DNA of 64,000 nt from Isoetes taiwanensis (Eukaryota > Streptophyta > Lycopodiopsida > Isoetales > Isoetaceae), in NCBI GenBank assembly GCA_021234155.1, contig JAJEKV010000093.1, positions 930,001 to 994,000 of the forward strand. The letters are read 5' to 3'. The first letter of the stretch is position 1, and every line of letters starts with the position of its first letter. The translations under genes were made by a program, and so were the position numbers. A model generated the notes under the pieces. It made no database searches. It saw only the letters and a program-made list of their open reading frames with translations, and had not been told where the DNA came from. Shown piece after piece: positions 48,986-59,284 of the stretch.

Positions 48986-49775
48986 ATGGGCCTCAAAATA
49001 TCATCCCATAATTCCCAAAACTTACTACAATTTTCCATGGTTAGACAACCATTCGCAAAAATAAATAAAATTAATTAAAATAATTTAAATAATATAATTA
49101 ATTAGACAATAAATAATTAAACAACTCAAATAATAAATAATTAGATAGGTTTTTTCTCGCCTCGCGAGGCGAGAATGGGCACGATTCCTCCCTCCTGTGC
49201 TCCCCAAGGCTTCAGCTCTTGGAAATGGAAGACTGTATCCAGGGTTCGAATTGGAGGGGTTCGACCCTAAAAAATCTGGCCATTCTAAAAAAATTTCGAT
49301 AACCAAAAAATCTTCCCGGCGTTTTTTCAGGCCATTTTCACAGAAATTTCTAATGATTTCTAGGAAATTGCAATATAATTTCATGTATTTCTGGCAGGTA
49401 TTCTTAATGGTTAGGGCAAATTCTAATTTTGAATCCTGATCTGTTTGACGGAACTATCTTGCCTAGTCTATAAAAAAAACCCCTGGAATCTCTGCATTCT
49501 TGAAACCCCATCATTTTTGCATTCTTGAAACCTCATCAATTTTGTTAGGCCAATAAACTCGATCCAGTCCGAAACAACTTAACCCTCTCACACTTATGAT
49601 GAAGCCATATATAGGCGAAAAGGATCGTGGTAGGGTTTTGGACCTATGTATATCTAAGCAAATAATGCCAGCACATCGATATATCTTGGGTATTTTGGCC
49701 TGCAGAAGAATGTATCTCTCAGCTGCGGGGACCGGCGCCTCACAGCATCTGGCGTAGGAGCAGTATCTGGCATCT
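48986..49775. other. AT-rich stretch and flank of the LTR insertion, copy A
   Basis: AATTA/AATAAAT-rich block (49055-49145), then a perfect 20-nt palindrome, TCTCGCCTCGCGAGGCGAGA, at 49155-49174, then unique sequence up to the CATCT target site at 49771-49775. No gene. Confidence 0.6.
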
Positions 49776-50111
49776 TGTTAACCACCTAGTGGTTAACATT
49801 GTGCATGCACATGTTAGGTGTCAGTGGTGGCAGACTGACACTTGGCATGATTAGGTTAACATAAGTGTAGGGATTAGATTTAGTTAGATGTACGGCTCAG
49901 ATTTGCGGTCTACACTATATTAGACCGGAGCCTCTTCAGATGTACTCAGGTTTGATCTCATATTTGGAGAGCCTCATTTGGCCACGTTCCCCTTCATTCT
50001 TTGTACATATTTCTTTGTCTTGTTCTTGTTTTGTGATCATGAGCATGGCAGCCTTGTAGCATCCGGCAGTCATGGACTGCTGTTGCAGGGTGTATGCCAA
50101 GAATCCAAACA
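49776..50111 (+). repeat. 5' LTR, 336 bp
   Basis: Starts TGTTAACCACCTAGTGG, which includes the palindrome TTAACCACCTAGTGGTTAA, and ends CCAAGAATCCAAACA just before the primer-binding site. Confidence 0.92.
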
Positions 50112-51777
50112 TTGGCGCCGTTATGCCGGGTTCGCTCGTGATCACTTTCTTCTCCCTTGCTGTTTGCTGTTGTCTTGCCGCTCCAATTCTTCCCCGTTTT
50201 GAAGACTTTTTGTATACTATTCTTCCCATGTTAGGTTTCCTTAGTTTGCCCAACCAAGTCGATTTGTGTATCCGCTTGGAGGCCTTTGTTTTCCACACAG
50301 CTGAAGATTCTGCCAGCTGCTCAAATTTAATTTCGTAAATCTGTTCTCAAGACTCTGTTTTTTCAAGTGCAGCAAGCACAGTTTGCAGTTCCAGGATTTC
50401 TGGAGTGGTGACAGCACTCCTCTCTGCCAGATCTTCAGAAAAATTACCAGTTTGATCCTCTTTTCTCTTCTATTTACTGAAAAATTGTCAAAATATCATG
50501 ATCTTTTTTCTCCTCTGTTTTTATCTCAGTTTTCTCACAAAATCGTGCTTCTGCACAACCAAAAATATTTCGTTTCAAAGGCAAAGGCAGTACTTCAGAA
50601 GCTTTCTGTATGAAGCTTTCTTGTTCATCTTTTTTAAGAGGGCCAGCACTTGGCTAGCCCCCTTTGTGCCCAAAGGTTTCCGTTACTTGCTGATTCAACG
50701 CTTCTTCTGCAATTCTTCACGTCAGTATTCCTTAGTTCCTGCAAAAATCCAAGAGTTTAAGCTTTCATGGCTTACCACAGATAGCAGCCGAGTTGGAGCA
50801 AACTCAAGCCCATCAGATGAAGGATTTTTTAATCTCACTCGTTTATCCTCTGCTCACGATTTGTCCCTGTCTGTACATCATTTACAGAAGCAGAGAACTT
50901 TTCTCACTCCATTTCGAGCAATACATACATGTCCAGCTTGTTCCGACCTACAAAGGAGCTTTTCTTAGTGTTTGAAGTCCGGCACCTGCAGAAATCGATC
51001 AGGAAACTATATCTTAGCTACTCTATTTCTTCAAGTTTCAAGTAACCCTGCACATGGATAGGACTCAAAGATAGTGTGCCCATTGCCGGCAGATCCTATG
51101 ATCCAGTATATATTGGCTGCAGCGACATCATTTTTCAGTAAACACCTCTGTAAAGAAGTCCTTGAAGCGTCAGGATGGCCTTATTACGGCACTCTGGTCT
51201 GCATCATTTCCAAACATCAACCTCTAGGCTTGTTTGAAGCTTTACCTACACAAACATATGCGTTCACAGCCAACGGGCATCTGCAAATAGAAGAGAAGTC
51301 AGCACTTTTGAACAATTTAGAAGCAGTGAGTCACGCATACACAACAAGAAGTAGTCAATATTGAAGCAGAATCCAGTCAAGCGGAGTTCCCATCAGCCCT
51401 TGCCTTGCCACCAACTTTGGAGATTTCTATTTCGGCCTTGCCTTCTCCGCTCTGTTTCTATGCCCATCCTCTGTTTTTCGAAACCCCAATCACATCCACC
51501 GATCAGTTGCAGCGGCACCCTACCTGGATTCCTTTTTCTGGAGCTTCTAATTTTAGCATGCCATATTGAACAGCGGTCATTCATTCCCCACCATATCTTC
51601 CGTAAATAGAAAGATGCAGCACCGCCATAGCCGGCTCTGTTCAGCTTCATTTTGGCCTCACGCTCTGTTTCCCTAATTATTACTGGTTGATAACGGGCCA
51701 CGCTCAATGTAATTGTCAGACTTGTCTTATAAAAGTCTGTACATGTTTTCGTGCTAAAAACTTTTAGGGGGAGGCAG
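50112..51777 (+). other. Interior of the LTR element, no retroviral domains
   Basis: Frames of 156 codons (50498-50968) and 96 codons (51074-51364) occur, but neither resembles gag or pol. The second (for example EVLEASGWPYYGTLVCIISK) could be captured host sequence or filler. Confidence 0.5.
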
Positions 51778-52128
51778 TGTTAACCACCTAGTGGTTAACA
51801 TTGTGCATGCACATGTTAGGTGCATGCACATGTTAGGTGTCAGTGGTGGCAGACTGACACTTGGCATGATTAGGTTAACATAAGTGTAGGGATTAGATTT
51901 AGTTAGATGTACGGCTCAGATTTGCGGTCTACACTATATTAGACCGGAGCCTCTTCAGATGTACTCAGGTTTGATCTCATATTTGGAGAGCCTCATTTGG
52001 CCACGTTCCCCTTCATTCTTTGTACATATTTCTTTGTCTTGTTCTTGTTTTGTGATCATGAGCATGGCAGCCTTGTAGCATCCCTAGCCATGGATCAACC
52101 GCCAGGGTGTATGCCAAGAATCCAAACA
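51778..52128 (+). repeat. 3' LTR, 351 bp
   Basis: Identical to the 5' LTR over long stretches. It has a 17-bp tandem gain (GCATGCACATGTTAGGT doubled near 51805-51840) and one cluster of differences near 52083-52103. Confidence 0.92.
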
Positions 52129-52539
52129 CATCTCATAGTAGCGTAAGCGAAGATCGGTGATAAGTCGCAAAGTCTCTACCATACTCTCTTTCTTTGTGTC
52201 CACCAAGATCACCATATTAGAATATCGAGGATCTGCTTCAAGATTCGCCATAGCAAGTCGCTTCCTCCCTTTCCTACCCCTCGTTGATGCGCCTCCTCGC
52301 TATGCTTGACCGCTTCAGCAGATCGGGGTTCTTGGAAGAAGGAGCCGGCCGAGGAGCACCGCCCGTTCGCAGATCTCGCTATAACTCCAAGGGCGATTAC
52401 ATCTAATGAGAGGCTGAGGGTTCGCTCCCGCCTCCACTGCTCCCACAACCGTAAGGTAGAATTAATGGTAGAAGGCCATTCGACACCACCGGATCTATCA
52501 GAAGACCAAATAGAACCTGGCACAGATGAAGCTAGCTAT

Positions 52540-53090
52540 GATGATGAAGCTAGCTATGATTTTCAACCCCTTCATTTTCCCCTCACTTGAATTTCGCTCA
52601 TCAATGTTCCAAATCCATGAGGGTCGGGAAGGCAAACTCAACATAAATCTGCTTGAGCCTGGCATAAAATTTGTCGAGGTTCTCCTGGGTCATGGCACGG
52701 GCCCTAGCTACATCTAGGGTTTCTGCACTCTTGAGTGCAACTTTGGGGTGTCTTTGCTTAAAAGCATTCCACCACTTACTGCCTGGTACTCCAGATATCC
52801 CACAAGACCCCTTCTAGCCATCTCTGCTGCCTTTTCCTTGACAGCAGATAAGGTAACTCCCATTCCTTGCTCTGTCATGCTAAGCGCCCAATTAACTAGC
52901 TCCTCCTCTTGGAGAGTTGTCAATATTTGTGGATGGTTTGTTTGCTTGTGGGTTGTTTGACCATATAGCCAATCTCAAATTTTGGATTTTGGTTTACCAG
53001 ACCTCCTTGATGCCTCTCTAATTGAAATGCCAAGTTCATTTACCTCTTCAAGGATGTCCAAAAGATTTGCTCCTCTGGCCCATTGGCCTC
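52540..53090 (-). pseudogene. pogo/CENP-B-like transposase, N-terminal part, broken (copy A)
   Basis: Minus-strand pieces in order are LLDILEEVNELGISIREASR then RSGKPKSKI (psq-type helix-turn-helix, about 53085-53000), LQEEELVNWALSMTEQGMGV then TLSAVKEKAAEMA (CENP-B/Tc5 second HTH, about 52915-52820), VPGSKWWNAFKQRHPKVALK then SAETLDVARARAMTQENLDK and FYARLKQIYVEF (about 52795-52640), and QAGKMKGLKIIAS-like sequence corresponding to the start of the DDE region near 52590-52560. Frame changes and stops separate them. These are the double-HTH DNA-binding domains of Tc1/mariner pogo-type transposases. The catalytic DDE domain is absent. Confidence 0.75.
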
Positions 53091-53208
53091 TCCCTACCGA
53101 CTCTAAGATCTGGGATGAGGATTTAAAAGTCTTTCCATCGCCACCTCCTTGAGTGTGCTTATGTTCCGCCGTGGGGCACCGAAGTCTACATCCCTTCCGA
53201 GACTATGG

Positions 53209-53497
53209 TAGAGGTAATGTTAGGCCTGTAGGCCCTTACGCCGGGTAAGGACCGGCGAGCCCGGGCAGGCGAAACTGCCTGCACTCGCACCCGCAGCAGG
53301 CCTCAATGGCAAACATTTCCTCACGCAAAGTTCGGGGAGGATATTTCTTGCCACGGGCTTCATCATAGCCACAAAAGTTTGATTACCCGCTATCACCAAA
53401 GATCGGAGGAGATGTAGCCAACATCAGAGGAGAGGAAGCCATTATCTGTTTTAATCTAGGCCTGAAATATGGCGAAATATCCTCCCCCCGAACTTTA
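53209..53497. mobile_element. 289-bp insertion in copy B with an internal inverted repeat
   Basis: Absent from copy A, whose sequence passes directly from GAGACTATG to TATTGCTGAATAAG. Contains CGCAAAGTTCGGGGAGGATA near 53321 and its inverted partner ATATCCTCCCCCCGAACTTT near 53477, the latter at the insertion edge. Also a GC-rich start with TAGGCCTGTAGGCC and CCGGGTAAGGACCGGCG. No target duplication is clear, so it could be a transposon fragment or the ancestral state deleted in A. Confidence 0.55.
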
Positions 53498-54540
53498 CGT
53501 ATTGCTGAATAAGTGGCACGATTCCCTCGACTCAACATATCATGTCCCTCAACAATGGTGGGTTCATTGTAAAAGGATGTGCGCTTAGATACAACAACAG
53601 TAAAATGGCTCCCCGCTTCTCGCCAAACGATAACCCGTGAGTTTAACTAGAGATTGGTAATTTTAAGAAATAAAGAAGCCCATGCTCTTCTACATCACTT
53701 GTAATTGCTAATAAAGGCCTCTCATTGGTTTTGCAACATTATTACAAAGGTTTTTTCCCTTAAACCTATAAAAGTGGGGTTTTTTAACCCTGGTAATAAT
53801 GATCGATAGCAAACCATTGACTCGTTGTATTTGCCAGTTTCAAAATCAAATCTAAGCGTGTTTTGTATCTTTAACTTACATTGCATGATAAGTTTCTGCT
53901 TGCCAATCTCTTGTTCCTAAACGTTTTCGTTCTAATAGGTTTTATAAGGCAATGCATCAACTCGTTTTGGCTTGTGCAGACTGTATAATCTAGAAACATT
54001 ACAACGTTTAATCTACGCCTAGAACAGACCAAATTTTCCTCTTCCCTAACCGTAGGTGTTGGTGAATGTGTGGCAAGATTCCCTCAAACCAATATATAAT
54101 GTTCCTTCTAACATGCAATTAGACACAACAACAGGCAAATGGCTCCCCTGCTTCTCTAGGCCAAAAGAAAACCTCGTTCCCTCTAATCCGGAGTATAACT
54201 AATTCATAATTTTAAGAAATGAAAACTAATGAATAATTTTAAGAAATGTAAAAGCACATGCTCGTCTTGCATGATTTGTAATCGTCAATAAAGGCCTCTC
54301 ATTAGTTATGTCTTTATACCTGCAAAGATGGGGTTTTTTTAACCCTGGTAATAATGGTCTATCAGCAAATCATTGACTGACCATATATGCCAGTTTTAGA
54401 ATCAATTCTAAGCATGTTTTGCATCTTTAACTTACATTGCATGATAAGTTTTTGGTTGCCAATCTCTTGTTCCCAATTACTTGCATTCTAATAGGTTGTA
54501 CAAGTCAATGCCCCAAATAGTTTTGGCTTGCGCAGAGGCT
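53498..54540. repeat. Diverged 0.5-kb direct repeat inside copy B
   Basis: Counterpart of 46046-47120. Units 53498-54010 and 54060-54540, with a small deletion after CATTAGTTATGT near 54310 relative to A. Confidence 0.8.
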
Positions 54541-55083
54541 CGGAGGCCATGACTTTTTGTAGGGAGGTCGAATGAAGGCAACTTTTGTCCATTGCATAGA
54601 GGATTGAATTAGCTAAAACCTCCTAAAAGCCCCATCAGGAGATGCACTGGGTGAAAGATTTTTAGGGCGTCAAAAAAGTGGTGCCAGCATACAAAAATGG
54701 ATTTAGATTACACCTTTTTTTTAAAGGGCGATTTGACATTTATTTGGGTGTGCGCTTCTCTTTATGTCTTTTTGTGTTATGGAGCTCTCCAGCCGCTATA
54801 GCCGTCGGACTTAGAGCTCGAGCTCCTTCCGCAATAGCCGATTACCTCCGTGCCTTGCCATAGTTAGACGCCGACCTAGCCCTTCCTTGACATCTATCAT
54901 CTTGTAAACCATGCCTCGCACCAAACAAACTTAGAGCTATAAGAATCTTACGGTGGCCGCAGATTTATGCTGAGTTAGGTTCCAGCTAGCCGGCGAACCG
55001 CAGACGCTTGACCTCCCCATTGATCAGCTGGCCCATACGTTACCCCATCTTCCATCTTACTCAACAGTTAAAGCTATACCCTT

Positions 55084-55552
55084 GTGGAGCAACCTGACCA
55101 AGTTTTGACTCTTATTAAGTATTATCCTTCTCAATTGAAGATCGTGGGTGTAGCTGAGCTTATAAGCATGGAAGCACAACGAACCATGCAGCTAGCAGTT
55201 GCTGCAGATGCCCAAGAGTTAGCAAAGGATAACCCTGAGGATACGGGTATTCAGTATCTTTATTTAAGTTATGGGGCTACATCTTGGAAGGACCTACTTT
55301 TTTCATACCTTTGTACTCGTACGATGAGATCAATCAGAAGTTTGTATGGGAGGACACCACACCTACCTCACTTCCGACCTTCGACAGGCCATCGAGCAGG
55401 AGATGGTGATCCATCTAGATAGACACAAAGCTGAGATGGACAGAAGAATTAACGTTCGCCTAGCACGAGAAGGTCATGCCCAGCAGGAGCAGAATGGAAG
55501 GTCAATCGTAATCCCGACCTGCCACCCTGGCCCCTGGGAAGAGAAGGCGTAA
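55084..55552 (+). other. Unrecognised protein-like frame, copy B
   Basis: Same sequence as 47668-48130. The start matches through GIQYLYLSYG, then a one-base difference shifts it. The second part is clearer than in A: AIEQEMVIHLDRHKAEMDRR then INVRLAREGHAQQEQNGR. Family unknown. Confidence 0.35.
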
Positions 55553-55697
55553 GTATATCGTACGCAAGCTCGGGAACGACTACAAGGTGCACCTTCAAGC
55601 TGTGGGCGGAGTGAGTAAGGCAATATCATCGGACCGGTGACAGGATCGAGTTTGAGTTGCCCCTCCGCCCCCTCCTGTTACGCCGCCATCTGCGCGG

Positions 55698-55988
55698 AGG
55701 CCAAGTACCGTAGCCTTGCGGGAGATCCGTAAGTTTTAGAAGGCCATTGAACTTCTGATAGGAAAGTTGCATTTTCAACGGCTAGTCCGAGAAATTGCTC
55801 AGGAGCTTAGGACTGACCTTCGATTCCAGACTTATGCCATGCTTGTCTTGCAAGAGGCAACCGAGGACTATATGGTGGTTCTCTTTGAAGATGCCAATCT
55901 TTGTGCTATTCATGCGAAGCGTGTTACCATTATGCCAAAGGACTTGCATCTGGCATGGAGGATTAGAGGGAATAAAAGTCGCATTTAA
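55698..55988 (+). pseudogene. Histone H3 pseudogene, copy B
   Basis: Better preserved than copy A. In one frame it reads RPSTVALREIRKF, a TAG at the H3 Gln position, [20 protein letters not shown], then [20 protein letters not shown] and onward to RIRGNKSRI and a stop. Alignment with H3 from about residue 49 to the C-terminus is continuous apart from that stop. Substitutions such as QEL for QDF and LAW for LAR indicate decay. It also shows what small deletions affected copy A. Confidence 0.88.
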
Positions 55989-56198
55989 TTAAAGTGGGTC
56001 AGATCTTGACATTTGGGCCTCATGCAAGAAAATTAAACTCATACAGAAAAAAACATTTTGCTGATTGAATTCACGTCATAGAATAACAACTAGCTCACTT
56101 GCATTTCTCATAAAATTTACAAACCACCAGTTGAAAAATTTCTCAAGAATTTCAAGCACAATACACAAATAATCTTATCTTGCTTCATAGAATGCTCC

Positions 56199-56430
56199 AG
56201 GGATTTTTTGGGGGAAGGGCAAAGGGGAGTGGAAGGGCCAGAAGGGGCAAAGGGAAAGGGGTATGGGTAGGGGCAAAAGGGAGGTATGGGGGAGGGGCAA
56301 AAAGGCAAATATGGCAAAAGAGGGGGGGGTATGGCAAAAGAGGGGAGGGGGGGAGGAACGTGGATGGGCAAAGTGGCTAGTAGCAAAAGGGAAAAGGGGG
56401 GAGGGGAAGGGGTAGAGGCAAAGGGGCAAA
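56199..56430 (+). repeat. G-rich minisatellite, copy B
   Basis: Counterpart of 48780-48985, slightly longer, with ATGGCAAAAGAGGGG repeated twice near 56311-56347. Confidence 0.85.
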
Positions 56431-57569
56431 TGGGCCTCAAAATATCATCCCATAATTCCCAAAACTTTCTACTACAATTTTCCATGGTTAGACAACCATT
56501 CGCAAAAATAAATAAAATTAATTAAAATAATTTAAATAATATAATTAATTAGACAATAAATAATTAAACAACTCAAATAATAAATAATTAGATAGGTTTT
56601 TTCTGCACCGCTGAAGCAGAATGGGCACCCATTCCTCCCTCCTGTGCTCCCCAAGGCTTCAGCTCTTGGAAATGGAAGACTGTATCCAGGGTTCGAATTG
56701 GAGGGGTTCGACCCTGAAACTATTTTCACAGAAATTTCTAATGATTTCTAGGAAATTGCAATATAATTTCATGTATTTCTGGCAGGTATTCTTAATGGTT
56801 AGGGCAAATTCTAATTTTGAATCCCTCGACCAGATGACGGAACTACCTTGCCTAGTCTATAAAAAAACCCCGGAATCTACTGCATTCTTGAAACCCCATC
56901 ATTTTGCATTCTTGAAACCTCATCAATTTTGTTAGGCCAATAAACTTCGATCCAAAATCCAAAACAACTTAACCCTCTCACACTTATGATGAAGCCATAT
57001 ATAAGGCGAAAAGGATCATGGTAGGGTTTTGGACCTATGTATATCTAAGCAAATGATGCCAGCACATCGATATATCTTGGGTATTTTGGCCTGCGCGAAG
57101 AATGTATCTCTACCGGCGGACGGGGGCGTAGCCTCCAAGAATCAAGCGGCGTGGAGGCGATTATCGGCATCTCATAGTAGCGTGCGATGTCGGTATTAAG
57201 TCGCAAGTCTCTACCATACTCTCTTTCTTTGTGTCCAGCCGCATCACCATATTAGAATATCGAGGATCTGCTCAAGATCTGCCATAGCAAGCTGCTTCAC
57301 TCCCTTTCCTACCCTGTTGATGCAGTCTCCTGCTATGCTTGACCGTTTCTGCAGTATCAGGTTCTTGGAAGAAGGAGCCAGTCTGGAGGAGCACTGCCCG
57401 GTTCGGCATCTGCTATAACTCCAAGGACGTATTACATCTAATGAGAGGCGGAGGGCTCTGCCCTCTGCTCCACGGCAGCTCCACAACCAGAAGGTAGAAT
57501 TAATGGTAGAAGGCCATTCGACACCACCGGATCTATCAGAAGACCAAATAGAACCTGGCACAGATGAAG

Positions 57570-57755
57570 CTAGCTATGATGATGAAGCTAGCTATGATTT
57601 TCAACCCCTTCATTTTCCCTGCTTGAATTCCGCTCATCAATGTTCCAAATCCATGAGGCTGGGAAGGCAAACTCAACATAAATCTGCTTGAGCCTGGCAT
57701 AACATTTGTCGAGGTTCTCCTGGGTCATGGCATGGGCCCTAGCTACATCTAGCAT
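57570..57755 (-). pseudogene. pogo/CENP-B-like transposase fragment, copy B
   Basis: Minus strand reads LDVARAHAMTQENLDKCYAR, LKQIYVEFAFP, a frame change, WNIDE and FQAGKMKGLKIIAS, the segment joining the DNA-binding domain to the DDE domain. The upstream HTH part present in copy A is missing because the duplication ends here. Confidence 0.65.
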
Positions 57756-59284
57756 TAGGGCGGATTTGGGGTCTCAAAATGGCCTCCTATCAGCCATTCC
57801 ACGTCATATTTCCGCTCCTTTTTTCCCATGCCACCTAGGATACCAAAATCTCATCATACAGATTTACTTGGAATATTCTCCCGGAATAAGGGGGATTGCG
57901 CATTCATGGCGCCATATGTATTTAATTACATTGGTTGTCGACACAGCTGATGCGACATGTGGCACTTCTAAAAGCCACTTGCATTATAGCATCCGCAGAA
58001 CAACTCATGGCGGTGTCTCTTGGTTTGTCGGATACCAAGCGTCGCGTGTCACCGATTCTTGCGCTATTTTCATTTAGAGGCCATGGCCATACAAGCTTCC
58101 GCCTTCCACATTTCAAAATTTGAATGTGTAGGTTGAAGCTTTGTATCGAACTTTTATTTCCGGTATTTGCGCCTTTTCTTTATGGGTGGTTCACATGGAG
58201 AAGTTTAGGCCCTCCATTTGAGTTACTCATGAGTCAAGACTGATTAAAAATTCAGCGCCAGCATCAGCACGCAAGTTGGATCTTGCAAGGGCTGATTTTC
58301 CAAAGCGGGGGCTGAATTTTTTGCCTCGGCCCAAGTTCGCCAGGTTTTTAAGCCCGGTAACCCTTGATTCGTCCATGTGAACCCGGCATTTACCTAATCT
58401 TTACTTCATCCCAATCAAAGGGCTTCCGCCCCTACAATTCGAATTTGAATTTGCTTAATGTATAAAAGCATGGATTGTAGGAGAATGGACTTTTCGATTT
58501 CCATATGTGCGTTGCAAACTTCAAAAATGAGGTTAGTACGGACGTTCGCTCACACGGCTTAATTGTTTGGGGCATACAAATTGTACACCTTCATTTCGGC
58601 CCGTGGCGATCCACGCAGATATGGAAGCTCCAAATGATGTGTGGATAAGGATCCAACCGACTCACGAATATGCTCCGGTCTTCAATCGCAAAAAGGAGGT
58701 CTAAAAAATAAGAACTTAGACCTCGGCGTGTTGTGTCTTGCGTGCTCAAAAAAAGTATCGACATCCGGGCGGATGGCGGTTTATATCCATTGGATCCGTT
58801 GAGTGGCAAGAAACCGCCATTTCGGGGCGTTTCAAGTTTAGTCCGATTTTGTGGTGACGGTAACTCGGCCTCCTAGGATATTGTGAGAGATTGAGAGGGA
58901 TGAAGGCATTGAATTGAATACTGTTCCTTGAGATGAGCCGCTTCGATAAGGAAGGGAAATGTCCGTGAAGATGCTAATAAATGACATTATACTTTGCAAT
59001 GTGAAGGGTTTATACATTCTTGAAGTACAAAGGTTATGGTGTTTGTGTTTAGATACCGCTAATACAAGAAGTCTTTGACTACTTTTAACAATAGATTCCT
59101 TTAAAAATCTATTGCTATTTAAATTATAGCAAAAATGAGTCTTGAAACTCTTTAAGTAGTAGAAGAACTCTTTGACTAGTTATCCATTTGATGACCATTT
59201 TTTAAGAAAATATGATATGTGACATTCTTATATGCAAACATTCATAAAATTTATGAACATTGAAGGTCAAAGCCATCCTTGTTT
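57756..59284. other. Intergenic DNA, no gene recognised
   Basis: Moderately GC-rich to 58870, then AT-rich. Frames up to 123 codons (57706-58077) match nothing I know. Confidence 0.4.

Larger units (their letters stand above)
49776..52128 (+). mobile_element. Non-autonomous LTR retrotransposon, 2353 bp
   Basis: Bounded by direct LTRs and flanked by the 5-bp duplication CATCT (49771-49775 and 52129-52133). Both LTRs begin TGTTAACC and end CCAAACA. The 5' LTR is followed at 50112 by TTGGCGCCGTTATGCCGGG, a tRNA-type primer-binding site of the TGGCGCCGTTG class seen in plant LTR elements. The 3' LTR is preceded by AGGGGGAGGCAG, a polypurine tract. The 1666-bp interior has no gag, protease, RT, RNase H or integrase motif, so the element depends on a relative. 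Orientation is set by PBS and PPT. Near-identical LTRs suggest recent insertion. Confidence 0.92.
45946..53110. repeat. Large tandem duplication, copy A (with LTR insertion)
   Basis: Copy A starts at GGGATGAGGATTTAAAGTC and runs to the start of copy B at 53111, which opens with the same sequence. Excluding the LTR element at 49776-52128 and one target copy it is about 4.8 kb. Shared contents in order are a doubled 0.5-kb segment, an unrecognised frame, a histone H3 pseudogene, a G-rich minisatellite, an AT-rich stretch and the transposase remnant. The last 390 bp of A (52721-53110) are missing from B. Confidence 0.9.
53111..57755. repeat. Large tandem duplication, copy B
   Basis: Second copy, beginning GGGATGAGGATTTAAAAGTC at 53111 and losing similarity to A after GCTACATCTAG at 57755. 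It lacks the LTR element: the site reads ATCGGCATCTCATAGTAGCG at 57159-57178, exactly the unoccupied target. It carries a private 289-bp insertion at 53209-53497. Confidence 0.9.

Noticed and set aside
48691..49078. Pro-rich and Gly/Lys-rich frames in copy A, with equivalents near 56117-56525
   Set aside because: They are frames through the G-rich minisatellite with no independent support.
49225..49275. tRNA-like GGGTTCGAATTGG
   Set aside because: No cloverleaf. The sequence is just part of the duplicated A/B flank.
55698..55988. Centromeric H3 (CENH3) gene
   Set aside because: The sequence keeps canonical H3 features such as REIAQ, DLRFQ and [14 protein letters not shown] rather than CENH3 substitutions, and carries an in-frame stop.
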